This document shows, one piece after another, positions 8,565 to 16,304 of a stretch of 64,000 nt of DNA. This DNA is from Bacillus sp. B15-48. GTDB lineage: Bacteria; Bacillota; Bacilli; Bacillales; Cytobacillaceae. Numbering within the stretch: position 1 is the first letter of the stretch; each line of letters begins with the position of its first letter. The stretch lies in assembly GCF_016879755.1 (NCBI RefSeq), contig NZ_WOFU01000006.1:124001-188000 (forward strand), read 5' to 3'. The position numbers and the translations under genes are program-made. A model generated the notes under the pieces. The model did not search any database, was not told where the DNA came from, and saw only the letters and a list, made by a program, of their open reading frames with translations.

Positions 8565-8716
8565 TATATCCCTCCTACAGAGGAATTCTTCTGATTGGAC
8601 ATTTTCCTTGCTTCAGCTTCAGCATATGTGGTGTGGTACGGGATTCGTTCGGCATGCCTACTTACACTATCTGTTCCTTGCTGGACGAAGCGCTTCGACT
8701 TATTCGACTTTCCCAT
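8564..8716 (-). CDS. Small hypothetical protein, coupled to the DUF3813 gene
   Basis: A 50-residue basic protein (MGKSNKSKRFVQQG..., with HAERIPYHTTYAEAEARKMS). The start at 8716 follows GGAGGGG; upstream codons in the same frame have no site. It lies in the position of a small B. subtilis gene next to yitU. No domain is recognised. The overlap with the downstream gene points to a two-gene unit. Confidence 0.65.
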   Translation of the reverse strand: MGKSNKSKRFVQQGTDSVSRHAERIPYHTTYAEAEARKMSNQKNSSVGGI

Positions 8717-8871
8717 ATTACCCCTCCATTCAATATCAGAGCATGATTTGAAACAGAGTCTCATCTGCTTCATTCATTAGTATGCTCTACGACTACGTTG
8801 AAAAATCAAAAAAGTCTTTCGGAAATTAACAGCTTTTTTCCAACCCCGTTCCCGTTCAGCAAGGAGTTAAG

Positions 8872-9690
8872 TTATAGGACCTTTAAGTTTAATAAATCGT
8901 TTAAGTAAACCGCGATTCCATCATCCTCATTTGACAATGTGACTTCGTTCGCAATATTTTTGACAGCGTCTATTCCATTCCCCATTGCGATTCCGTGGCC
9001 AGCGTAATCTAACATCTCAAGGTCATTGTCTTCATCCCCAAAAGCAATGACTCTTTCGGGTGGAATATTGAAATAATCTGCCGCCTTTTGTAAGCCAACC
9101 GCTTTGTTAAGGCCAGCTTTCACAATTTCAATTACATGCCACGGAGTTGCCCAACTTCGGTGATCAATCACTTCAGCATGTACTTCAGATAAATGACCCC
9201 GAATCGTGGCTAATTGATCTTCTTCCGTATGAATTAACATACTAGTTGGGGATCGTTTTAAAAATTTACGTAAGTCGCCGGTCGTAATGTTCGGTTCGCC
9301 AAAATTAAAAATTTCAAATAGCTTTTCGTCATGATAATGAAAATACACATCATCAATGACTTCGGCAATAATGTTATGGAAGTGGAATGAATCAAGTGCT
9401 TCGACTATCTCCTTGGCCACTTGAACAGATAGTGGAGAATGATGAATCCCCCAACCATTATCAAGCGGATGATGAACAAAAGCGCCATTAAAATTGACAA
9501 TCGGAGTATCTAACTTTAGTTCACGGTAATACATCTCACTTGAACGATAGGGCCTTCCAGTGGCAATCATGACCTGATGCCCTTGTTCTCGTGCTTTCTT
9601 GAGAACAAGTTTATTTTTTTCGGAAATGGTTTTATCATCTTTTAAAAGCGTTCCATCTAAATCCAATGCAATTAAATGTTTTTCGGCCAT
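8872..9690 (-). CDS. yitU: Cof-type HAD-IIB family phosphatase (YitU-like)
   Basis: The 272-residue protein has HAD motif I ALDLDGTLL with nucleophile and acid aspartates at residues 10 and 12, motif II in MIATGRP, a conserved Lys near AGLNKAVGLQ and motif III/IV FGDEDNDLEML. A type IIB cap lies between. Members dephosphorylate small phosphorylated metabolites such as FMN or sugar phosphates; YitU-type enzymes are implicated in removing phosphate from a riboflavin precursor. The start is ATG with a GAAGGAG site. It is transcribed divergently from the DUF59 gene. Confidence 0.88.
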   Translation of the reverse strand: MAEKHLIALDLDGTLLKDDKTISEKNKLVLKKAREQGHQVMIATGRPYRSSEMYYRELKLDTPIVNFNGAFVHHPLDNGWGIHHSPLSVQVAKEIVEALDSFHFHNIIAEVIDDVYFHYHDEKLFEIFNFGEPNITTGDLRKFLKRSPTSMLIHTEEDQLATIRGHLSEVHAEVIDHRSWATPWHVIEIVKAGLNKAVGLQKAADYFNIPPERVIAFGDEDNDLEMLDYAGHGIAMGNGIDAVKNIANEVTLSNEDDGIAVYLNDLLNLKVL

Positions 9691-9958
9691 AAAAACTCCT
9701 TCTCTTCTTTATTATTCTTTAAATGATAACAATTTCGTATATATAATCAATATGTTGTTATGGTAACCATTTTACATATTTATTTTAAAAAAATCATTTA
9801 ATAGGTTTCCATCGGAAAAGATATGATTATGCGGACGAAATGTCTTGCATTTAGAGAGTAAGAATGAAGTTAAAGATTCACAAGGTCTAAAGGCTGTAAA
9901 AGAAAGCAAAAACTGTTAAGATAAAACTGTATCAGGATTGAAAAAGGAGTGAACGATA
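9691..9958. other. Intergenic region between divergent yitU-like and yitW-like genes
   Basis: An AT-rich 268-bp stretch holding the two promoters. The dyad ATGGTAACCAT (about 9759-9769) is the only notable symmetric element. No small ORF or structured RNA was found. Confidence 0.4.
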
Positions 9959-10270
9959 TTGGATCAAGAGTTAAAAGATAGTATTATGGGTGCTTTAGAG
10001 ATGGTTGTTGACCCTGAATTAGGAGTAGATATTGTTAATTTAGGGCTTGTATATGATGTGGAGTTAAATGACGAAGGGTTGCTAAATGTAACGATGACTT
10101 TAACTTCAATGGGCTGCCCTATGGCTGGGACCATTGTCGAACAAGTGAAGCATTCGGTTAGTGATTTACCTGAAGTGAAGGACACTGAAGTTAACATTGT
10201 TTTCACTCCTCCATGGTCAAAGGACATGATGTCGCGTTACGCAAAGATTGCCCTTGGCGTTAGAGATTAA
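9959..10270 (+). CDS. yitW: DUF59/MIP18 family metal-sulfur cluster assembly protein (YitW-like)
   Basis: A 103-residue single-domain protein of the SufT/MIP18 family: MVVDPELGVDIVNLGLVYDV, then the strongly conserved TLTSMGCPMA with the reactive cysteine, and VNIVFTPPWSKDMM. These proteins assist maturation of iron-sulfur proteins. The start is TTG at 9959 with AAAGGAG about nine bases upstream. It is followed by its own terminator and marks the left border of the nitrate island. Confidence 0.9.
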   Translation: MDQELKDSIMGALEMVVDPELGVDIVNLGLVYDVELNDEGLLNVTMTLTSMGCPMAGTIVEQVKHSVSDLPEVKDTEVNIVFTPPWSKDMMSRYAKIALGVRD

Positions 10271-10277
10271 TAATGGC

Positions 10278-10313
10278 GTTCCCGTCTGGATATCGTTCCA
10301 GGCGGTTTTTTTG
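10278..10313 (+). terminator. Terminator of the yitW-like gene
   Basis: CCGTCTGG and CCAGGCGG form a stem with one mismatch around an 8-nt loop, followed by TTTTTTTG. Confidence 0.75.
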
Positions 10314-10391
10314 TGTATCAAGCATGAGCTTGAAAAGAAAGTGAATGTATTGTGAATTTTATCTAAAAGTACTTGTTACAATATTGAATAA

Positions 10392-10434
10392 TGTGACAAA
10401 GTTAACAATTTAACCAATACGCTTATGATAATAT
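10392..10434 (+). promoter_or_regulatory. Fnr-type class II promoter of narK
   Basis: The box TGTGACAAAGTTAACA (10392-10407) resembles the Fnr/Crp consensus TGTGA-N6-TCACA; the right half has two mismatches. A -10 hexamer TAATAT (10429-10434) begins exactly 21 bases after the box, which puts the box centre near -41.5. The same box-to-hexamer distance recurs at four other genes in this island. Activation of narK by Fnr is known in B. subtilis. Confidence 0.75.
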
Positions 10435-10489
10435 AAATTTCATTCAAAGAGAATACTTAACAAACAGACACCTTACAGGAGGAGTTTAT

Positions 10490-11785
10490 ATGGCTAGGAT
10501 TACTAATTGGAACCCAGAAGATAAGTCTTTCTGGAAAGTGGAAGGGAAAAGACATGCTCAGAGGAATCTGTGGATTTCGGTTCCTTCTTTAATGATGGCC
10601 TTCATCATTTGGCAAATATGGTCGGTCGTTTCTATTAGGCTGAATGATATAGGTTTTGCTTATACCGATGCACAATTATTTACCCTTGCTGCCTTGCCAG
10701 GGTTAGTCGGGGCGACACTTCGGTTTATTTATACATTTGGTACGGGGGCATTTGGTGGACGAAATTGGACTGTTTTTGCAACGGGGATTTTAATTATTCC
10801 TGCATTAGGAATTGGCTTTGCTGTACAAAATCCAGAGACTCCGTATTGGGTGATGGTGTTACTGGCAGGTCTTTGTGGTTTAGGTGGCGGGAATTTTTCA
10901 TCATCGACTGCGAATATCTCCATGTTCTTTCCGAAAGCTGAAAAAGGAACAGCATTAGGAATCAATGGCGGTTTAGGAAATATGGGTGTTTCCGTTGTTC
11001 AGTTTGTTACACCTTTAGCGATTGCGACAAGCACTTTTGCTTTTATTGGTGGAAACACAGAAGGTCAAGTTTTGCCTGATGGCACTCAAGTTTGGTTGCA
11101 AAACGCCGCATTCGTCTGGGTTATTCCAATCGTCCTTCTAACTGTTGCTGCTTATTTTGGAATGGATAACCTACCAAATGCGAAGCAATCAGTGGCAGAA
11201 CAATTCCTTGTATTAAAGCGTAAACACACTTGGATCATGACAATTCTTTATGTAGCTACGTTCGGATCGTTTATTGGCTACTCAGCAGCCTTTCCATTAG
11301 TGTTAAAAAATCTCTTTCCTGAGTACATAGGACTTGCATGGATTGGCGCATTTTTAGCTGCCGCGGCTCGCCCGGTAGGTGGTTGGCTTTCTGATAAGTT
11401 TGGCGGCGTACTGATTACAGCGATTTCCTTTGTAGTTATGTCAATCGGTGCAATCATTGTTATTTACTATACAAATTCTTTAAATTTCACAGGGTTTTTA
11501 ACGTCCTTCTTAATTTTATTTATCGCGGCAGGTGCGGGTTCAGGGTCCACTTTCCAAATGATACCAAATATTTTTTCGGCGAAAGAATCAGCACCTGTTC
11601 TTGGGATTACAGCTGCATTTGCTGCTTATGGGTCATTCTTTATCCCACAATTATTCGGGTGGTCGACTTCGAACTTTGGCACACCGATAAACGCTCTTTA
11701 CATTTTTATCGTTATTTACATTCTGTCATTCATATTAAACTGGTATTATTACCAGCGTAAAAATGCAGAAGTAAAAATTAAATAA
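10490..11785 (+). CDS. narK: Nitrate/nitrite transporter NarK
   Basis: A 431-residue major facilitator protein of the nitrate-nitrite porter family with about 12 membrane spans. It has the family glycine-rich signatures GLGGGNFSSSTANISMFFP (residues about 125-145) and GAGSGSTFQMIPNIF (about 345-360), with conserved arginines in the surrounding helices. It would take up nitrate or export nitrite during nitrate respiration. The ATG follows CAGGAGG. It is the first gene of the anaerobic island, has an Fnr-type promoter and its own terminator. Confidence 0.95.
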   Translation: MARITNWNPEDKSFWKVEGKRHAQRNLWISVPSLMMAFIIWQIWSVVSIRLNDIGFAYTDAQLFTLAALPGLVGATLRFIYTFGTGAFGGRNWTVFATGILIIPALGIGFAVQNPETPYWVMVLLAGLCGLGGGNFSSSTANISMFFPKAEKGTALGINGGLGNMGVSVVQFVTPLAIATSTFAFIGGNTEGQVLPDGTQVWLQNAAFVWVIPIVLLTVAAYFGMDNLPNAKQSVAEQFLVLKRKHTWIMTILYVATFGSFIGYSAAFPLVLKNLFPEYIGLAWIGAFLAAAARPVGGWLSDKFGGVLITAISFVVMSIGAIIVIYYTNSLNFTGFLTSFLILFIAAGAGSGSTFQMIPNIFSAKESAPVLGITAAFAAYGSFFIPQLFGWSTSNFGTPINALYIFIVIYILSFILNWYYYQRKNAEVKIK

Positions 11786-11793
11786 AAATTCTC

Positions 11794-11825
11794 AAGGTCC
11801 AGATATTTATCTCTGGACCTTTTGT
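11794..11825 (+). terminator. Terminator of narK
   Basis: AAGGTCCAGA and TCTGGACCTT arms (11794-11803 and 11812-11821) with an 8-nt loop and a short T-tract. Confidence 0.85.
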
Positions 11826-11876
11826 TGTACACGAGTTCAATCTATTTCACAAAACTGCCATAGTCAAAGATTAAAA

Positions 11877-11919
11877 AGTGAGGTATCTCACTTTTTACTA
11901 TTGAAAAGTTACTTATAAT
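11877..11919 (+). promoter_or_regulatory. Fnr-type class II promoter of the radical SAM gene
   Basis: The symmetric box AGTGAGGTATCTCACT (11877-11892) lies inside a longer perfect inverted repeat (arms AAAAAGTGAG and CTCACTTTTT). A consensus -10 TATAAT (11914-11919) begins 21 bases after the box, the same geometry as narK, ric and moeA. The long palindrome could be mistaken for a terminator, but narK already has one and no T-tract beyond the arm is needed; its placement relative to TATAAT argues for an operator. Confidence 0.75.
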
Positions 11920-11954
11920 TGTATTACAAGTTAAAAATAGGAGGCGCATAGAAA

Positions 11955-13082
11955 ATGTTTTCAAGGGACTTTCATAAAGATCCATTTATAGTGATATGGG
12001 AATTGACAAGGGCATGCCAGTTGAAATGCCTGCATTGCCGCGCCGAAGCTCAATACCGTAGAGATCCAAGAGAATTGAATTTTGAAGAAGGTAAGCAATT
12101 AATTGATCAAATATACGAAATGAATAATCCGATGCTTGTTTTTACCGGTGGAGATCCGCTAATGAGGGAGGATGTTTTTGATATCGCGTCTTATGCCATT
12201 CAAAAAGGTGTACGCGTCTCAATGACACCTAGCGCTACCCCGAATGTAACGAAGGAAGCCATTGAAAAAGCAAAGGAAGTAGGTTTATCCCGTTGGGCAT
12301 TCAGTCTTGATGGACCAACGGCTGAAATCCATGATCACTTTCGTGGAACAGCCGGTTCATTTGATTTAACAATGGAAAGAATTAAATATTTACACGAGCT
12401 TGAAATCCCGATTCAAATCAATACAGTCATTTCCCGATATAATTATGATTATTTGGATGAGATGGCACAGCTTATTGAAGAGCTAGAATGTGTGTTATGG
12501 AGTGTGTTTTTCCTAGTTCCAACAGGTAGAGGTCAAGAGAAAGACATGATTTCTCCAGTTGAACATGAAAAAGTGTTTAATTGGTTATATGAATTAAGCA
12601 AAAGAGTGAATTTTGACATTAAGACAACGGCGGCACAACATTATCGTCGTGTCGTTATCCAAAATAAAAGGCGGGAAGCAAAAGAACAGATGGAAGAAAT
12701 ACAATACCTAGATGCTTTGACACAGCAAGGGATGACAGGTTCAATTGATGGACTTGGAAGGGCACCTAAAGGTGTAAACGATGGCAATGGTTTTGTGTTT
12801 ATTTCTCATATCGGTGATGTGTATCCGAGTGGGTTACTTCCTGTAAAAGCAGGGAATGTACGTGAACAGCCTTTAGCGGAAATTTATCGCGAATCTCCTA
12901 TCTTTAAAGCATTAAGAAACCCAGATGGATTTAAAGGAAAATGTGGTCAATGTGAATTCAAATATGTGTGTGGCGGCTCGCGCTCGAGAGCATATGCAAT
13001 GACTGGCGATTACCTTGAGAGTGAACCGTTCTGTGTGTATGTTCCAAAAGCACTGCGAAACCAAAAAGAGCGGAAATTATAG
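11955..13082 (+). CDS. Radical SAM/SPASM protein of unknown function (TIGR04053-like)
   Basis: A 375-residue enzyme with the radical SAM cluster motif CQLKCLHC (Cys 21, 25, 28), the GGDP motif (FTGGDPLM) and a C-terminal SPASM-type region with CGQCEFKYVCGG and a further Cys in EPFCVYVP that would bind auxiliary clusters. The layout resembles the NirJ/AhbC/AhbD heme-modifying enzymes and the uncharacterised TIGR04053 family. The substrate is unknown. It stands alone between narK and fnr and has an Fnr-type promoter, so a task in anaerobic heme, cofactor or peptide modification is likely but unproven. The ATG follows AGGAGGCG. Confidence 0.85.
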   Translation: MFSRDFHKDPFIVIWELTRACQLKCLHCRAEAQYRRDPRELNFEEGKQLIDQIYEMNNPMLVFTGGDPLMREDVFDIASYAIQKGVRVSMTPSATPNVTKEAIEKAKEVGLSRWAFSLDGPTAEIHDHFRGTAGSFDLTMERIKYLHELEIPIQINTVISRYNYDYLDEMAQLIEELECVLWSVFFLVPTGRGQEKDMISPVEHEKVFNWLYELSKRVNFDIKTTAAQHYRRVVIQNKRREAKEQMEEIQYLDALTQQGMTGSIDGLGRAPKGVNDGNGFVFISHIGDVYPSGLLPVKAGNVREQPLAEIYRESPIFKALRNPDGFKGKCGQCEFKYVCGGSRSRAYAMTGDYLESEPFCVYVPKALRNQKERKL

Positions 13083-13133
13083 GCAGGGGAAAAGTTGGAA
13101 TGAAATAGTTCGTTCCTCTCTTTTTATAAAAAA

Positions 13134-13161
13134 AAGTGGAACCGGTTTGCTGGTTCCACTT
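13134..13161. terminator. Bidirectional terminator between the radical SAM gene and fnr
   Basis: AAGTGGAACC and GGTTCCACTT arms with an 8-nt loop; A-rich sequence on the left and T-rich sequence on the right allow use from both sides. The fnr stop codon abuts it. Confidence 0.8.
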
Positions 13162-13860
13162 CTATTCAATGCTGCAGTACACTGCTGGACAGTTTTCGCA
13201 GCCGATTTCTGCTTTTAAATAATCCAAATTATGAACGATAATTTTCCCTTTTGTAATAGAAATGATAGATTCACGTTTTAAATCATTTAGGATTCGGTTT
13301 GTGCTCTCTCTTGATGTACCACAGAAGTTAGCTAACTCTTGATTGGTCAAAGGTAGGTCAATTAATATTCCATCCTTACAGTCAACACCATAACTGTTCG
13401 TCATCCGGATAAGCGTTGAAAACAATGCCCCTTTTTTTCCGTTAAGAACAAGGTCACGAAATTTAGTCTGTGTTTTACGGAAGTGATCACTCATCCATTT
13501 CATGAATTCAAAGGCAAGTGAAGGATTTTGGAAGATTTCTTTTTCGATAACGTCCTTCTTAATTGCGGCAATTTCGCCTTCTTCGATCACTAATGCACTT
13601 AATAAATATTTAGGTGATTCGGTGAACAAAGTTAACTCACCACATAGATCATTTTCGCCGCAAATACGGAGTGCTAGTTCACGGCCATCCTGTGTAATTT
13701 TACTTATTTGAACCTTTCCAGAGATGAGGAGATATAGTTCGTCCGCATCCATCCCTTCTTGGAAGAGGTAAGTCCCTTTTTTTGCGTGAATTGTTCGATC
13801 TGCAAATTTTAGTAATTCTTTTATTTCAATCGAGTGTGTGGATTTTGTTAGTTGAGGCAT
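13162..13860 (-). CDS. fnr: Anaerobic regulator Fnr (Crp/Fnr family, C-terminal Fe-S type)
   Basis: A 232-residue Crp/Fnr protein: N-terminal cyclic-nucleotide-like beta barrel (residues about 10-125), dimerisation helix, and a winged helix-turn-helix with TNQELANFCGTSRESTNRIL. The C-terminal tail CENCPAVYC supplies three cysteines (221, 224, 229) in the CX2CX4C spacing that holds the 4Fe-4S cluster in Bacillus Fnr, unlike the N-terminal cluster of E. coli FNR. It senses oxygen and activates nitrate respiration genes. The start at 13860 is preferred over 13866/13869 because AAGGG is then eight bases upstream. The recognition helix matches TGTGA-type boxes found around it. Confidence 0.95.
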   Translation of the reverse strand: MPQLTKSTHSIEIKELLKFADRTIHAKKGTYLFQEGMDADELYLLISGKVQISKITQDGRELALRICGENDLCGELTLFTESPKYLLSALVIEEGEIAAIKKDVIEKEIFQNPSLAFEFMKWMSDHFRKTQTKFRDLVLNGKKGALFSTLIRMTNSYGVDCKDGILIDLPLTNQELANFCGTSRESTNRILNDLKRESIISITKGKIIVHNLDYLKAEIGCENCPAVYCSIE

Positions 13861-14269
13861 GCTCATCACCCTTTTTAGAGTTAATTTCGTTATCTAACTA
13901 ATATTAACATCGCTATAGTAAAAAACACATACTCGAAGATAATTGTTGAAAAGTTGTCACCTTTTTCTGTGATGTTGTTCATATTTTTGTAAAAATTTTA
14001 CCGTGAAGATGTATGCTATTATAAATATCTACGATTAAAATTCACATATTATTTTTGTTTTGTGAAAAAAGGTAGGAATAAGAATAATGATTGAAACGTG
14101 ACAACATCATGACATTTATCGTATTTACACTATGGATGTAGTTTTTGCTGTTATATTTATAGTATCATTAAATTGAACACAAAAATTCTCATAGTACTTA
14201 AAGGGTTAAGAATCGAATATGTTCAGTATTAATGGCCAATAACAAAACTTCAACACTGGAGTTGATAGG
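13861..14269. promoter_or_regulatory. fnr-moaA divergent regulatory region
   Basis: This 409-bp intergenic region holds a near-consensus Fnr box TGTGATGTTGTTCATA (13968-13983), but no good -10 lies 21 bases away on either strand. It also holds an imperfect dyad with AGAT/ATCT ends (14007-14030) that overlaps possible -10 sequence TATTAT, and the wide inverted pair TTCACA (14041) / TGTGAA (14061). No ORF is present. Several regulators could act here; assignment is inference only. Confidence 0.5.
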
Positions 14270-15286
14270 ATGAATAAAGAGTTAGTAAAAGATAAATTAA
14301 ATAGACCATTAAGAGATTTACGCATATCCGTTATCGATCGTTGTAATTTCCGATGTACTTACTGTATGCCGGCTGATATTTTTGGCCCGGATTTTGCGTT
14401 TCTTCCAAAAAGTGAGCTATTATCATATGAAGAAATAGAACGAGTGGCTAAAATTTTTATTGGTCTTGGTGTTGAGAAAATTAGGCTTACAGGGGGAGAA
14501 CCGCTATTAAGACAGGACCTTCCTATTCTAATAGAAAAACTTTCAGTCATTGATGGCTTAGCAGATATTGCCTTGACGACAAATGGAGTCATGTTACCGA
14601 AGCTGGCCGGCCAGTTAAAAGCGGCGGGATTAAAGCGTGTAAATATTAGTTTAGATACATTAAATGATGAGTTGTTTGGTCAAATGAACGGTCGCGATGT
14701 AGGAACAGGCCCTGTTATTAAAGGGATTAAAGCGGCTCAAGCAGCTGGTTTAGGGATAAAAATTAATATGGTTGTAAAAAAAGGCCTTAATGACCATGAA
14801 ATTCTGCCTATGGCTCATTTCTGTAAAAACGAAGGGTTGGAGCTTCGTTACATCGAATTTATGGATGTGGGCAGCACAAACGGATGGAAAATGGATGATG
14901 TAATTACGAAAAAAGAAATATATGAAATGTTAAAGGAAGAATTTGAATTAGAAAGAACAGGTTCAGCTTATTATGGCGAGGTAGCTAAACGTTACAAATA
15001 TAAGGGAACAGATACACATGTTGGGTTTATTTCTTCTGTTTCCGAAGCCTTTTGCTCCACATGCACAAGGTCAAGATTATCTGCTAATGGACAACTATTT
15101 ACTTGTTTATTTAATGGCAATGGCTATGATATACGTGACTTTATGAGGGCTGGTGCGAGTGACGAGGAATTGAAAGCTCGAATCATCAAAATTTGGAATG
15201 GCCGCACAGATCGTTATTCCGAAGAAAGAACAGCAGAGACTGTAGCTAACCGCAAGAAAATTGAGATGTCTTATATAGGTGGATAA
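14270..15286 (+). CDS. moaA: GTP 3',8-cyclase MoaA (molybdenum cofactor biosynthesis)
   Basis: A 338-residue radical SAM enzyme that, with MoaC, turns GTP into cyclic pyranopterin monophosphate. The SAM cluster cysteines are in CNFRCTYC (25, 29, 32), the GGEP motif follows (LTGGEPLL), and the C-terminal GTP-binding cluster is in [10 protein letters not shown]...FTCLF. It ends in Gly-Gly, as the family does. The ATG has a TAGGATG context with GGAG further upstream. It is the only early molybdopterin gene in the window; moaC, moaD and moaE must lie elsewhere. Confidence 0.95.
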   Translation: MNKELVKDKLNRPLRDLRISVIDRCNFRCTYCMPADIFGPDFAFLPKSELLSYEEIERVAKIFIGLGVEKIRLTGGEPLLRQDLPILIEKLSVIDGLADIALTTNGVMLPKLAGQLKAAGLKRVNISLDTLNDELFGQMNGRDVGTGPVIKGIKAAQAAGLGIKINMVVKKGLNDHEILPMAHFCKNEGLELRYIEFMDVGSTNGWKMDDVITKKEIYEMLKEEFELERTGSAYYGEVAKRYKYKGTDTHVGFISSVSEAFCSTCTRSRLSANGQLFTCLFNGNGYDIRDFMRAGASDEELKARIIKIWNGRTDRYSEERTAETVANRKKIEMSYIGG

Positions 15287-15287
15287 A

Positions 15288-15332
15288 AAGAATCGTTCCC
15301 AAGGCAAAATGTCTTCGGGAACGATTCTTTTT
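15288..15332 (+). terminator. Terminator of moaA
   Basis: AAGAATCGTTCCC and GGGAACGATTCTT arms followed by a T-tract. Confidence 0.9.
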
Positions 15333-15341
15333 GTAAAAAAA

Positions 15342-15366
15342 AACTCCCGGAAGTCCGGGAGCTTTC
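15342..15366 (-). terminator. Terminator of ric
   Basis: On the minus strand CTCCCGG-ACTT-CCGGGAG is followed by a run of T. It lies ten bases past the ric stop codon. Confidence 0.85.
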
Positions 15367-15375
15367 TGTCATCTC

Positions 15376-16077
15376 TTACGCTTCAAAATAACGTGGGAAG
15401 AGAATATTATTTTCTAGGTGAACATGCATAAAGGTGTGTTCTTCTAGCATTTCTAAACGTTTATATACTAAGCGGTACGTACCGCATGCATCGATTGGTG
15501 GTTCAAAATCGGAAGTAACATCTCTTAGGTCTTTAAGAATAGCACCTGCATGGTCATGTTCCTTCTCCAATTCTTGAATTTCCTCAAGAATTTGCTCGCG
15601 ATTTTTAACATTTGGATCATCTAATGAAAGGAGGGATGGGAAAACGGTCGCATCCTCTTTTGCTGTGTGTTCTAATAATTCCCTTTTTAGTTCATAGAAT
15701 AAATCATGCATTTTGATTAACTCAGGATGATTGTCACCGTGAACACGAGCAACTTTTGTTACATACGGACTCATAAGTGCAAGCTCTTCTTCAAGAGTGC
15801 GATGATATTTGTCTTGAATATGTTTTACAAGGACAGCAGATTCAGTTTGTGTCCAAAATTCCATATCTTCTGCTGAATTTGCATTTTTTTCATAAAGTTC
15901 CTCAAGCTCTGTCATCAAGCTTTCAACGTTTACGGATTTTTCAGCTGCTGCATCAGCTAACGGAACAGTTCCCCCGCAGCAGAAGTCAATTCGATTTTTC
16001 TTAAAAATATCACTTGATTTTGGGAAAAGATTTACGATGTCTCTTACTAATGTATGTTGATTAAATGGAATTTGCAT
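15376..16077 (-). CDS. ric: Iron-sulfur cluster repair protein Ric/ScdA (di-iron)
   Basis: A 233-residue protein with an N-terminal DUF542 region (FPKSSDIFKKNRIDFCCGG, paired cysteines 33-34) and a C-terminal hemerythrin-like four-helix domain with histidines and glutamates (KYHRTLEEEL, ELLEHTAKEDATVFP, LEKEHDHAGAIL, EEHTFMHVHLENNILFP) that bind a di-iron centre. The family repairs Fe-S clusters damaged by nitric oxide or peroxide, fitting nitrate-respiring cells. The start at 16077 follows GAAGGAGG. Its promoter carries an Fnr-type box. Confidence 0.93.
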   Translation of the reverse strand: MQIPFNQHTLVRDIVNLFPKSSDIFKKNRIDFCCGGTVPLADAAAEKSVNVESLMTELEELYEKNANSAEDMEFWTQTESAVLVKHIQDKYHRTLEEELALMSPYVTKVARVHGDNHPELIKMHDLFYELKRELLEHTAKEDATVFPSLLSLDDPNVKNREQILEEIQELEKEHDHAGAILKDLRDVTSDFEPPIDACGTYRLVYKRLEMLEEHTFMHVHLENNILFPRYFEA

Positions 16078-16122
16078 TAAAATTTCCTCCTTCAAATGGG
16101 TTAAATGTTTGTTTACAATCTC

Positions 16123-16165
16123 ATCATATAGGAAATGGTGTTATTGTTAGGTGATTTGTATCACA
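16123..16165 (-). promoter_or_regulatory. Fnr-type class II promoter of ric
   Basis: On the minus strand TGTGATACAAATCACC (16165-16150) has one mismatch to TGTGA-N6-TCACA. A -10 TATGAT (16128-16123) begins 21 bases after the box, placing the box centre near -41.5. Confidence 0.8.
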
Positions 16166-16216
16166 CATGTTTATTTTTTTCGAATAAAACGAGAAATAAA
16201 TATGATTTCATGAATT

Positions 16217-16259
16217 TGTGATATTTTTCATGAAAAGGAAATCTATATAGCCTTATAAT
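16217..16259 (+). promoter_or_regulatory. Fnr-type class II promoter of moeA-mobB
   Basis: TGTGATATTTTTCATG (16217-16232) is followed after 21 bases by a consensus TATAAT (16254-16259). The right half-site has two mismatches, but the spacing equals that of narK, the radical SAM gene and ric. It is only 51 bp from the divergent ric box. Confidence 0.72.
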
Positions 16260-16304
16260 TAAGGTATTAATGATAAATTAACGCCTTTAGTAGGAGCTGA
16301 AAAT

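Noticed and set aside
11873-11896. Second terminator of narK
   Set aside because: narK already has a stronger terminator at 11794; the symmetric element sits exactly 21 bases before TATAAT of the next gene, which fits an operator.
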